A program made the position numbers and the translations under genes. This document shows, one piece after another, positions 6,563 through 14,566 of a stretch of 54,435 nt of DNA. Origin of the DNA: Paraburkholderia domus. Lineage in GTDB: Bacteria > Pseudomonadota > Gammaproteobacteria > Burkholderiales > Burkholderiaceae. The stretch spans positions 1-54,435 of the forward strand of contig NZ_CAJNAT010000041.1 in the NCBI RefSeq assembly GCF_905220705.1. The letters are read 5' to 3'. Numbering within the stretch: position 1 is the stretch's first letter; every line of letters starts with the position of its first letter. Under the pieces are notes generated by a model. The model had not been told where the DNA came from. It worked only from the letters and a program-made list of their open reading frames with translations, and made no database searches.

Positions 6563-8641
6563 ATGTCGAACCGTTCCATTCTCAGCCGTTACGATCTATC
6601 GGCCTTTTTTGCGCGTCACGCCGACCTCGCCGTCGGCATCGGCATCCTCGCGGTGCTTGCGCTGCTGATTGTGCCTGTGCCGCCGTTCGTGCTCGACCTG
6701 TTCATTTGCGCAAGTTTTGCCGCCAGCCTGACGATGTTGAGCGCCACGCTCTACGTATCGAAGGCCGCGGAACTCGCGAGTTTTCCGTCGCTATTGCTGA
6801 TCACCACACTGCTGCGCCTTGCGCTGGCGATCGCGTCGACCAAGATGATCCTGCTGCATGCGCACGCCGGCCAGATCATCGGTGCATTCGGCGAACTGGT
6901 GGTGGGCGGCAACGTCGCGGTCGGACTGGTGGTGTTCATCGTGCTCGCGGCGATCCAGTTCATCGTGGTCGCGAAGGGTGCCGACCGGGTGGCCGAAGTG
7001 GCCGCGCGCTTCACGCTGGACGGCATTCCGGGCCGCCAGATGAGCATCGACGCCGACATGCGCAACGGCGTGATCACGGCCGCTCAGGCAAGCCGGATGC
7101 GCGCGGCGCTCGAACGTGAGACGTACTTCTATGGCTCGCTCGACGGCGCGATGAAATTCGTCAAGGGCGACGCGGTGGCGGGGCTCGTCGTCGCGCTGGT
7201 GAATATCGTGGGCGGGCTGGCGGTCGGTATCGCGCAGCGCGGCATGTCGTTCGGCGACGCGCTGCACACCTATACGATTCTCACGGTCGGCGATGGTCTG
7301 GTGTCGCAGATTCCGTCGCTGATCGTGTCGGTGGCGGCGGGCATCCTGGTTACCCGCGTGGCTTCGGCCGATAGTGCGGATACGCATCTGGGCGCGGACA
7401 TTTACCGGCAACTGGCGCTGCATCCGAAAGCGCTCGCGATGGCCGGCGTTGCATCGCTCTCGTTGGCGGCGATTCCCGGTTTTCCGCACATTCAGTTTCT
7501 GGTTGCCGGCGGACTGCTGCTTGCACTGGCGATTACGCTGATACGCAACGCCGCACTCGCGACGAACTCGCAGCGCGCGCTGATGCCGGAGATGACACGC
7601 GACGGTGGCAACTACGTGCCGCGCATTCTCGACGATGTCGAACTGGGCACCAGTGCGACGTTGCGGCTGCGGCTCGGCCTGAAGGCCTTCGATGCGTTGC
7701 GACCCGAGGCGCTGAACCGCCAACTCGGCCAGTTGCGCCGCCACCTGATGGTTGAACTGGGCGTGCCGTTTCCCGGCCTCGCGTTGCTGCGCGACGCGCG
7801 GCTCGAATCGGAGCGCTACATCGTCGATATCGAGGATGTACCGTTTGCGAGTGGCACGCTGGTTGCCGCCCACACGCTGGTGAGCGGCGCCGAGAGCCTG
7901 ATCGCGTTCGAAGGTGTCGAGGGCTACCGGCCTCGCGCGGCGAAATCGGTCTGGCTGCCGGCCGCGAGGGCGGCGTCGATCAACGATCCGGGGATTCACA
8001 AGGCGACTGTGGACGAGGCCTTGTGCGATCACCTCGCCGAAATCTGCGAACGTTCGGCGGCCGATTTTCTCGGCACGCAGGAGACGCGCTTCCTGCTCGA
8101 TCAACTGGCGATCGAGTTTCGCGAGCTGGTCGCGCAGGCGGGGCAGGCCGCGAGCACGGTGCAACTTGCCAGCGTGCTGCGGCAACTGCTGGAACAGCGT
8201 GTGCCGATTCGCAATCTGCGCGCGATTCTCGAAGCGGTCGTGCGCGTGCCGGCGGGTGAGCGCACGATTGATCGGATGGTGCGGGAAGCGCGCATCCAGC
8301 TTGGACGGCAGCTGACGCGCGCTTATGCCGACCTTGAGACATGGACGATCGCGGCGGCCGTGCTGGACCCGGCATGGGAGGCCAATCTCGAAGCGCAGAT
8401 CAGAAGCGGTGTCGACGGCGAGCCGCAGTGCGTGCTGTCCGCTGAACAACTCACGCAAGTGCAGCAGATTCTTGCCGCTGACCTGTCCGGGATCCGTCTG
8501 GTCGTCACGCATGCTGTACTGCGCCCGCACCTTGCGCGTGTGTTCAGCGACTTCGGCTGGCGTGTCGAGGTGCTGGCGATCGAAGAGATTCCACTCGACG
8601 TCTACCGTATCCAGACTGTCGCGACGCTTGGTGCGGCATGA
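6563..8641 (+). CDS. sctV: Major export-gate protein SctV (HrcV)
   Basis: This is a 692-residue FlhA/SctV-family protein of normal length. The N-terminal half carries seven to eight membrane helices and the FHIPEP-type signature with KGADRVAEVAARFTLDGIPG and GRQMSIDADMRNGVI. The C-terminal ~350 residues form the cytoplasmic domain that assembles into the nonameric ring above the gate and binds chaperones and substrates. I prefer the ATG at 6563 over the TTG at 6551, which would overlap the sctU terminus with GGGAG too close. The stop overlaps the sctN start (ATGA). Confidence 0.97.
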   Translation: MSNRSILSRYDLSAFFARHADLAVGIGILAVLALLIVPVPPFVLDLFICASFAASLTMLSATLYVSKAAELASFPSLLLITTLLRLALAIASTKMILLHAHAGQIIGAFGELVVGGNVAVGLVVFIVLAAIQFIVVAKGADRVAEVAARFTLDGIPGRQMSIDADMRNGVITAAQASRMRAALERETYFYGSLDGAMKFVKGDAVAGLVVALVNIVGGLAVGIAQRGMSFGDALHTYTILTVGDGLVSQIPSLIVSVAAGILVTRVASADSADTHLGADIYRQLALHPKALAMAGVASLSLAAIPGFPHIQFLVAGGLLLALAITLIRNAALATNSQRALMPEMTRDGGNYVPRILDDVELGTSATLRLRLGLKAFDALRPEALNRQLGQLRRHLMVELGVPFPGLALLRDARLESERYIVDIEDVPFASGTLVAAHTLVSGAESLIAFEGVEGYRPRAAKSVWLPAARAASINDPGIHKATVDEALCDHLAEICERSAADFLGTQETRFLLDQLAIEFRELVAQAGQAASTVQLASVLRQLLEQRVPIRNLRAILEAVVRVPAGERTIDRMVREARIQLGRQLTRAYADLETWTIAAAVLDPAWEANLEAQIRSGVDGEPQCVLSAEQLTQVQQILAADLSGIRLVVTHAVLRPHLARVFSDFGWRVEVLAIEEIPLDVYRIQTVATLGAA

Positions 8642-9978
8642 GCGGGACCATCATGCGATCGTCCGGAAATAGCGTACCGGTACTGACCTCTGCACCGGCG
8701 CTGCGCGGGCGCGTGGTCGAAGCGCGTGGTGTGGTTGCGCGGGTGGTGGGAGTATCGTTGCGCATCGGCGAGAAGGTGCGGCTGGTGCGCCCGGATACGT
8801 TCGAGGCGCAATACGGCGAAGTGGTCGGCTTTGCGCACGATGGCGCGCTCGTCATGCCGCTCGCCGGTTTGGCGGGCCTCTCCGACATCACCGAGGTGCA
8901 AGGCTGCGGCTCGGCGTGGGGCACGTTCGACGCGGCGGGACTGCTCGGACGGGTGGTTGACGGTCTCGGCAACCCGCTCGACGGCGGTCCCGCGCCGCAG
9001 CCGCTCGCGACTGGCGCGACGGTGCAGGTCGATGCGGGGGCGACGCTCAATCCGCTCGAACGCCCGGTCATCGCCACGCCGTTTGCCACCGGCGTGCGCG
9101 CGATCGACGGCCTGCTCACCTGTGGCGTCGGCCAGCGCACAGGCATCTTCGCACCGGCGGGCGCGGGCAAGAGCACGATCATGGGCATGATCGCGAACGG
9201 CGCCTCGACCGATGCGGTCGTGGTGGCGCTGATCGGCGAACGGGGCCGCGAGGTGGCCGAATTCATTCACGACCATCTTGAACACCGGCGTGCGTCGACG
9301 ATCGTGATTGCCGCGACGTCCGACCGTCCCGCCGCGGAGCGGATCAAGGCGGCGGAACTCGCGGCCAAAGTCGCGGCGGGCTTGCGCGCGACTGGACGCA
9401 ATGTGCTGTTGCTGTTCGATTCGCTGACGCGCTATGCGCGGGCGTTGCGCGAGCTCGGCCTGGCGGTCGGCGAGCCGCCGTTGCGCGGCGGCTTTCCGCC
9501 GAGCGTGTTCGCGCAGTTGCCACGGCTGATCGAAGCGGCCGGCGTGACGGCGCAGGGCAGCATCACCGCTTTCTATACCGTGCTCGCCGACGAGGCCGAT
9601 CTGTCCGATCCCGTCGCGGAAGAGGCGCGCTCGCTGCTGGACGGGCACATCCAGCTGTCGCCGAAACTGGGGGCGGCCGGGCATTATCCGGCGATCGACA
9701 TTTTGCGCAGCCGCAGCCGCCTGATGAATCGCGTCGCGGATGCCGCGCAGCGTGCCGACGCCAACCGCGTGCGCGACTGGCTGGCGCGGTATGAGGAGGT
9801 TGAGATGCTGCTGCAGATCGGTGAATACGAACGGGGTAACGACGCCGGGACGGATCGGGCGATCGACGTGCGCCCGGACATTCAGCGCTTTCTGTGCCAG
9901 CCGTACGACCGGTGCAGTTCGTGGGCCGAAACGCGCGCGCTCTTGCACGGTTTGTGCGCTGGCGAGCCCCCGGTGTGA
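8638..9978 (+). CDS. sctN: Secretion ATPase SctN (HrcN)
   Basis: This is a 446-residue FliI/YscN-type hexameric ATPase that unfolds and detaches substrates from chaperones at the base of the machine. The Walker A motif is PAGAGKST with Lys178. A Walker B strand (VLLLFDSLTRYARALRELGL) and the catalytic-Glu region GERGREVAEFI follow. The C-terminal helical domain is complete. It overlaps sctV by 4 bases and is followed at once by sctO. In Xanthomonas hrpB operons the ATPase gene lies right after hrpB5; here it comes after sctV. Confidence 0.97.
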   Translation: MSGTIMRSSGNSVPVLTSAPALRGRVVEARGVVARVVGVSLRIGEKVRLVRPDTFEAQYGEVVGFAHDGALVMPLAGLAGLSDITEVQGCGSAWGTFDAAGLLGRVVDGLGNPLDGGPAPQPLATGATVQVDAGATLNPLERPVIATPFATGVRAIDGLLTCGVGQRTGIFAPAGAGKSTIMGMIANGASTDAVVVALIGERGREVAEFIHDHLEHRRASTIVIAATSDRPAAERIKAAELAAKVAAGLRATGRNVLLLFDSLTRYARALRELGLAVGEPPLRGGFPPSVFAQLPRLIEAAGVTAQGSITAFYTVLADEADLSDPVAEEARSLLDGHIQLSPKLGAAGHYPAIDILRSRSRLMNRVADAAQRADANRVRDWLARYEEVEMLLQIGEYERGNDAGTDRAIDVRPDIQRFLCQPYDRCSSWAETRALLHGLCAGEPPV

Positions 9979-10406
9979 TGCGCAGCGCGGCGCAGGAGGT
10001 GGATCTTTGGCGGCTGCTCACGAGGGTGCGTGGTTTGCGGGTGCGCCGCAGGCTCCGCGCGCTGGCCGACGCGCGCCGGCGTGAGCGGCGCGCGGCCGCT
10101 GCGGTGGCAGCACAGGCCGCCGCGCTGGAACGGCACGCAGCCGAGCGGCAGCGCGTGCTTGCGTTCTGCCGACGCGATCAGAGGGCCGGCGGACAGTGGC
10201 ATGCGACGCTCCGTGCGCACGACGCACAGACGCCCGTGCTGCAGCGGCAACTGAGCGACGCGCAGCATGCGCACGCGCTGGCGAGCCAGGAAGCGGGAGA
10301 AGCGCTGCGGGACTGGAATGTCGAGCGGGTCCGGCATGACGACGCGAGGCAGCGTTGGGGGGCGGCTCTCGCACGCGTGGCGCATGATGGCCGCGAGCGT
10401 GGCTAG
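9978..10406 (+). CDS. sctO: ATPase stalk protein SctO (HrpB7)
   Basis: This is a 142-residue, very Arg/Ala/Gln-rich helical protein with a predicted long coiled coil (for example RAVAAQAAALERHAAERQR-like segments over residues 25-130). It lies immediately after sctN, the position of SctO/YscO/FliJ stalk proteins and of HrpB7. The ATG at 9978 overlaps the sctN TGA; a GTG one codon earlier is an alternative. These proteins diverge strongly, so the call rests on synteny, size and coiled-coil composition. It is the last gene of the collinear operon. Confidence 0.75.
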   Translation: MRSAAQEVDLWRLLTRVRGLRVRRRLRALADARRRERRAAAAVAAQAAALERHAAERQRVLAFCRRDQRAGGQWHATLRAHDAQTPVLQRQLSDAQHAHALASQEAGEALRDWNVERVRHDDARQRWGAALARVAHDGRERG

Positions 10407-10436
10407 TGCCGCCGCGCAGAGCAGAGCAGGGCGAGC

Positions 10437-10464
10437 GGCGGTGGAGGGACGTCCCTCCACCGCC
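10437..10464. terminator. Perfect 28-bp palindrome between convergent genes
   Basis: The two halves GGCGGTGGAGGGAC and GTCCCTCCACCGCC are exact reverse complements, giving a 12-bp GC-rich stem with a 4-base ACGT loop in either strand. It sits between the sctO stop and the stop of the minus-strand gene at 10482. A bidirectional terminator is the simplest reading, although no T-run follows on either side. A protein-binding palindrome cannot be excluded. Confidence 0.5.
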
Positions 10465-10481
10465 CGTACGGTTAATACCGG

Positions 10482-11981
10482 TTAGGCATGCGGATCAAAC
10501 TGCATGAACATTTGCGTCGCGCGGCGCAGGTCGGCCGATTGATTGCGACCGAAGTGGTAGTTCTCCAAATCGAACTGCGCCATGGCAGCCGGCGCCGCAA
10601 TGCCGTTCAGGACCATGCCGAGCGCTGCGGCAGAGCGGTCTCTCATCGATAGATTGGGGTCCGCGACATCGCGGGCAAAAGTCCAGACTTCGCGTGCTGA
10701 CGCAGCGGCGTGGGCCAGTTCCCCGGCATCCACCTGGCGCACACTGTTGATGATCGAGTCCGCGGACTGGTCCGACAGATTGATACCGAGGCGCTGCAGC
10801 AGATTGTTGACGATGTTGACGGAGCCGGGATACGAGCCCGGCTCATTGCCGGTTGGCGATTTCTGCACCTCCGTGTTGAGGCGGTCCCGATTGCTCAGAT
10901 TGCTGCCGCCGGCCGCAGTATCGCCGGGGTTCCCGCCTTTGAGCCCGACGTCGTTGTGGACTTGCCAGTTGCCTTGCTCGTCGAGTCGGACGGGATATTG
11001 AACCTTCGACCCGTCGTCGGGACTATATGCGCGCCACGTGCCATTGGCCTTGTCGTATTGGACGGCCCAGTTTTTGTCGGCTGCCTGGATATAGGCCTGG
11101 CCTTTATCGTCCCGGAAAATGCCGGGGCTGTTCCGGTCCGCCTGCAGGTTCCCGCTCGGTTTTGCGGCATATTGCGCGGGCACGTCGAAGTGCGCCTCGC
11201 TCGTGGACGGGGTGTTCGTCCCGCGTTTGCCTTCTTTGGGCGCAGTGGCTTGCGGTTCCGCTGTCGTCGGTCGAATGGTTTCGGATGTACGGGACGCCCC
11301 GTTACTCACTACGGGCAGAGTCTTCGAAGGCGCGGGCTGCTCGCCTGGCTTCGTCATCGAAGGCGCTTCGGATGCGGGGGTTCCCGGAGCCTTGCCGCCT
11401 GATCGAGGTGATACGGATTCGCTCGCATCTGGCTGAGCGTTCGGAGCCGACGGCACCACCGGACTGCCGTCCGGATTTTTCTGGCCGGCGACCCCGCGTG
11501 TGATACCCAATGCATCGCCGACGACGGGCAACTTTTCCAGTGTGTTATCGACCTTCTTTCCGGCTTCCTCGCCGCTATGCGACCCGTCCTTCTTCGACAT
11601 ATCCACGATCTTGCCAATGGTTTGTCCCGGATGCGTCGCGCCGTCTGTGACGCCGCGCTTAAAGACATCCCACTGCGTCTCACCTTGTTGATTGCCGGGG
11701 TGCGGGTTCGGCGCCGGAAAATATCCGACATACTGGTGTTCACCGTCGGGACCCAGCTTCCATTCGGTTCCGACATTGAACCCGGGCGGGGGCAGCCCGT
11801 TCTGCACCGGGACGGGCCCCGCGCTACCCGAGTCGCTCTGTTGCGTGTTGCCGGCACCCGATGTGTCGTACACCGCAGGCTGTACTGGTGCTTGAGTACT
11901 CTGGGTACTTTGAACACCGCTTTGTTCCATTGCGACAGGGGCAGTAACGTTCTGACGGCTACTGGATGAATCGACTTGCAT
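10482..11981 (-). CDS. Candidate type III effector, modular Ser/Pro-rich protein
   Basis: This is a 499-residue protein with no family I recognise as a whole. The first ~60 residues are rich in Ser, Thr, Gln and Val and have no hydrophobic signal, as expected of type III export signals. A Gly/Asn/Pro-rich region and a segment around 105-165 (DVFKRGVTDGATHPGQTIG) follow. A long Pro/Ser/Thr linker comes next, then a ~50-residue module at about 297-350 (motifs VQYPVR and VHNDVGLKGG), and a helical C-terminus of ~150 residues. The same module occurs in the large protein at 50487. I chose the ATG at 11981 over the upstream in-frame alternative. The gene faces the end of the secretion operon, which supports, but does not prove, that it is a secreted substrate. 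Confidence 0.65.
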   Translation of the reverse strand: MQVDSSSSRQNVTAPVAMEQSGVQSTQSTQAPVQPAVYDTSGAGNTQQSDSGSAGPVPVQNGLPPPGFNVGTEWKLGPDGEHQYVGYFPAPNPHPGNQQGETQWDVFKRGVTDGATHPGQTIGKIVDMSKKDGSHSGEEAGKKVDNTLEKLPVVGDALGITRGVAGQKNPDGSPVVPSAPNAQPDASESVSPRSGGKAPGTPASEAPSMTKPGEQPAPSKTLPVVSNGASRTSETIRPTTAEPQATAPKEGKRGTNTPSTSEAHFDVPAQYAAKPSGNLQADRNSPGIFRDDKGQAYIQAADKNWAVQYDKANGTWRAYSPDDGSKVQYPVRLDEQGNWQVHNDVGLKGGNPGDTAAGGSNLSNRDRLNTEVQKSPTGNEPGSYPGSVNIVNNLLQRLGINLSDQSADSIINSVRQVDAGELAHAAASAREVWTFARDVADPNLSMRDRSAAALGMVLNGIAAPAAMAQFDLENYHFGRNQSADLRRATQMFMQFDPHA

Positions 11982-12407
11982 TTTTCGATCTCTGCTGAAG
12001 TTAAATGTTGAAATCGGCTTTGCCGAACACATCTCCAGAGGAGAGGTGCAAGTCAATTTGAACGCTTATGCTGCTTTGCAGGGTCGTATTTATCGCCATG
12101 TATTCTTTTTATGCATGCGGCCGAAAGTCACGGCCGTATCGCAGAGGTTTTATTCTGCAGTCAATCAGGATTGCAAACGAATGAAAGACATCCGTACGGC
12201 GCACAGTTGTGATGATCGCTGCGTCGGGCTCGATCGCAGCACTTGAATGGTTGAATGGTTTGCCTGGCGATTTTTGCTGCGACCACGTCCGGATGGCCAA
12301 GCTTTGCCGCTGCATGAGAGTGCGGGCGCTTGGCCGGGGAAAGGGGTATTCATGAGGTGGTTGGATGCCGCGTTGCTCATTCGGCGATCGTGCGTGCGGC
12401 ATCCGTC
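11982..12407. other. Gene-free region upstream of the modular effector gene
   Basis: No credible gene is visible in these 426 bases. The stretch is less GC-rich than its neighbours and should hold the promoter of the minus-strand gene starting at 11981. A small hairpin CGGCCG-N7-CGGCCG lies at 12118-12136. I looked for paired TTCG motifs (hrpII/PIP-type) at standard spacing on the minus strand and found none. Confidence 0.5.
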
Positions 12408-12435
12408 GGGGGCAATGACTGATGCGGTTGCCCCC
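12408..12435 (-). terminator. Hairpin after the DUF1521 gene
   Basis: GGGGGCAA (12408-12415) and TTGCCCCC (12428-12435) form an 8-bp stem with a 12-base loop. It lies 17 bases downstream of the stop of the minus-strand DUF1521 gene. There is no clear T-run, so the terminator call is tentative. Confidence 0.45.
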
Positions 12436-12451
12436 GTATCGTGAGGTTCGC

Positions 12452-13549
12452 TTACGTGTTGGCCTTCGTGATGTCGTCAGCCGTCAGCGCCTTACCGGTG
12501 GCCGGATTGATCCAGCCACTGCCGTCGCGGGCGGCCTGGACGGTGTAGCCGTCCGGCGCGGCGGCGTCGAGCGCACGGCCATTGCTGCTCTTCTGTACGT
12601 TGAGGCCCGCCTTGTTCTGCTCGCTCAGTCCCGTGACCTGGTAGGCCTGATTGCCGTGGGTGATCGTCACCTGGTCTGCGAACGAGACATTCTTGTTGTT
12701 CGCGGCCGCCTGGGTGCCGACGGTGACTTTGGTGTTGTCAGGCAGCATGAACGTCATCGGGCCGTTGAACATCGCAGTCGACGAGTTGGCGGCGTTGGCG
12801 TGCTGGGTGAGATGGGGATCGCCCCAGATCTTCGTTGTATCGCCGGATTTCGTGTTGGTCATGACCATCGACGAATCGGCCTTGTTGAAGTCGAGTTTGT
12901 AGTTGCCCAGATCGACACTCGCCTTGTTGTCGCAAACCGCGGTGTTGCTCCACTGCGTCTGGTCGCTTCTGCCGGAGTCCTTGCAGCCGCGGTCGTTGCG
13001 CGATGGCGTGCGGTTGTCGTTGCAGCGTTCACCCTCCGTTGGCTTGCCGCGCGAGTTGTCGTTGCAGCGGTTGCCACCCGCTGAATTGCCGCGCGAGTTG
13101 TCGTTGCAGCGATTGCCACCCGCTGAATTGCCGCGCGAGTTGTCGTTGCAGCGGTTGCTACCCGCTGAATTGCCGCGCGAGTTGTCGTTGCAGTGGTTGC
13201 TACCCGTTGAACTGGTTGGGGCACCATGATTGTCATTGCGACCGCCGCTTGCAGGTTGCTGGTTCGCGGCCTGACCGCGATTGCTGATGCTTCCCTGTGC
13301 GATGAATGTGCTGCTTTGGCCGTTTCCCGTCGTTTGGCTGAAGACGGAGAACGAGGCCTTGGAGAAACCGCTCAGCATATTCGACAACTGGCCGGACGAG
13401 TTGCGGCCGGAATTGAAGCCGCTGTTGGAGCCGGAGTTGATGAAGCTCGCGGCATTCGATAGTTGGGACAGTGCTCCGCCGCTGAGATGAGTGTTGATGT
13501 TGCCTTGGAGCGAGAGCAAAGGATTGTTGATTTGCATTGCTGCTTGCAT
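12452..13549 (-). CDS. DUF1521 metal-inducible autocleavage protein, probable type III substrate
   Basis: This 365-residue protein has three parts. Residues 1-115 are Asn/Ser/Gly/Gln-rich and harpin-like, with no Sec signal. Residues 117-188 are a tandem array of a 14-residue unit containing RCNDNSRGNSAG. Residues ~198-365 are a DUF1521 domain with IWGDPHLTQH at 241-250. DUF1521 is the metal-ion-inducible autocleavage domain of the Bradyrhizobium type III effectors NopE1 and NopE2, which self-cleave between Asp and Pro of GDPH when calcium is present; here that site is residues 243-246. I chose the ATG at 13549, 8 bases after AGGA. Its place beside the secretion operon supports export through this system. 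The repeat region is unusual in its regularly spaced Cys residues. Confidence 0.8.
   Translation of the reverse strand: MQAAMQINNPLLSLQGNINTHLSGGALSQLSNAASFINSGSNSGFNSGRNSSGQLSNMLSGFSKASFSVFSQTTGNGQSSTFIAQGSISNRGQAANQQPASGGRNDNHGAPTSSTGSNHCNDNSRGNSAGSNRCNDNSRGNSAGGNRCNDNSRGNSAGGNRCNDNSRGKPTEGERCNDNRTPSRNDRGCKDSGRSDQTQWSNTAVCDNKASVDLGNYKLDFNKADSSMVMTNTKSGDTTKIWGDPHLTQHANAANSSTAMFNGPMTFMLPDNTKVTVGTQAAANNKNVSFADQVTITHGNQAYQVTGLSEQNKAGLNVQKSSNGRALDAAAPDGYTVQAARDGSGWINPATGKALTADDITKANT
13034..13201 (-). repeat. Four tandem 42-bp coding repeats
   Basis: Inside the DUF1521 gene, a 42-bp unit repeats four times with few changes and encodes residues 117-172 (unit GNRCNDNSRGNSAG). A degenerate fifth unit follows. 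Each unit has one Cys, several Asn/Asp and one Arg pair. Near-identity at the DNA level suggests recent expansion, and copy number may vary between strains. Confidence 0.9.
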
Positions 13550-13799
13550 GTCGATATTCCTGTATGTGATAAGCAAAAAAATCGGCGTGGATCTAAACAG
13601 CCGGAACCGCGTCGCCGACCGTATGGGATTGGTTCCGCGTATGAAATAGTAGAGAGGTGCTAGGACGATTGGCCTTACTTATGTATAGCGTTACACGTCG
13701 TCCGGCGAATTGATTGATTCGTTTAACTATGTATTTCAAAACCGAGTGTCGTCGACGAGAAAGTCGTGAGGGGCGGCGCCCATCGAAATCGCGTTCAGG

Positions 13800-14294
13800 T
13801 CACGCGTTGGACGGTCCCGGCTGGTTTGGATCGCCATGCGTCGGTGGCGGTGGCTGGTCAGGGTTAGGCGGCGTTGGCTTGACCGGTGGTGACCGGGTCG
13901 GCTGGAGCGGTGCATAGACCGGTGTCGTTCCTGGCGGATTGACCAGTTCCTGTTCACCCGTGTAGATGTTTTTCGCATAGGTGGGCGCTTCGATCGGCAC
14001 CTCGGTTAGACGCAAACCGATACGGGGAGTTGTAGCCCCGTCTTGAGACGTCGCTGTGGCGATTTCGTCGACTCTGAATACGGTGTTGGGTCGAAATAGC
14101 CATTCGTGCTCGCTGGGGGCCAACGTAGTGACGCGATGAAGGCTTGAAGATTCATTAGCAACCGGCGCGCAACGGCATCCAATTGCGGGTAAACACCAAT
14201 CGTCAGCTAACCATCTAACGCTGACTCCGGTATAACCCTGGTGTCGATCGTGCGCGCGGTCGACCCAAACGCAGATCGCATGAGTGCTGCCCAT
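13800..14294 (-). pseudogene. Possible 3' remnant of an ADP-ribosyltransferase-like effector
   Basis: This 164-codon frame has a middle section (about residues 55-100) resembling the C-terminal part of Arg-specific ADP-ribosyltransferases: TTLAPSEHEWLFRPNTVFRV with an E-x-E pair at Glu62 and Glu64, then IGLRLTEV. A Pro-rich tail follows (PVKPTPPNPDQPPPP). The N-terminal Arg and Ser-Thr-Ser motifs of a complete transferase are not visible in this or adjacent minus-strand frames, and the first 45 residues look like unselected sequence. I infer a truncated effector beside the other secretion substrates. A short intact gene of unknown function is the alternative. Confidence 0.4.
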
Positions 14295-14566
14295 GACAGT
14301 GCCGGACCGTATCAGCTAACATGACAATCCCGAATGCCTCGGCAAACGACGCGCAGCGGCCACCGGATGTAAGTGCCGGGTAAGTTGCGGCATCTATCTT
14401 GGCAACATGTCGACACCCGGTCGTGCGCATGGTGCCGTGCGGCACCGGCGACCTCGTCGTCGAGCAGTTGAGGGATACGCGCCGCATCGTTGTGCGCGAG
14501 ATTACATGGCGCGCCACTTGCGCGCCTGCACAGGTTTTACGTTTCATCTTCACCAAGGGGTTGTCG

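Noticed and set aside
6791..8530. 579-codon minus-strand open frame opposite sctV
   Set aside because: It mirrors a clearly conserved gene; its His/Arg-rich composition is typical of antisense frames in GC-rich coding DNA.
13034..13201. Regular 42-bp repeats that could suggest a CRISPR or iteron array
   Set aside because: Repeats are contiguous without spacers and lie in frame in a coding region, so they are protein repeats.
11982..14294. Search for hrpII/PIP (TTCG pairs) and HrpL-type boxes upstream of the candidate effectors
   Set aside because: Single TTCG and GGAACC words occur, but no pair with the required spacing on the right strand.
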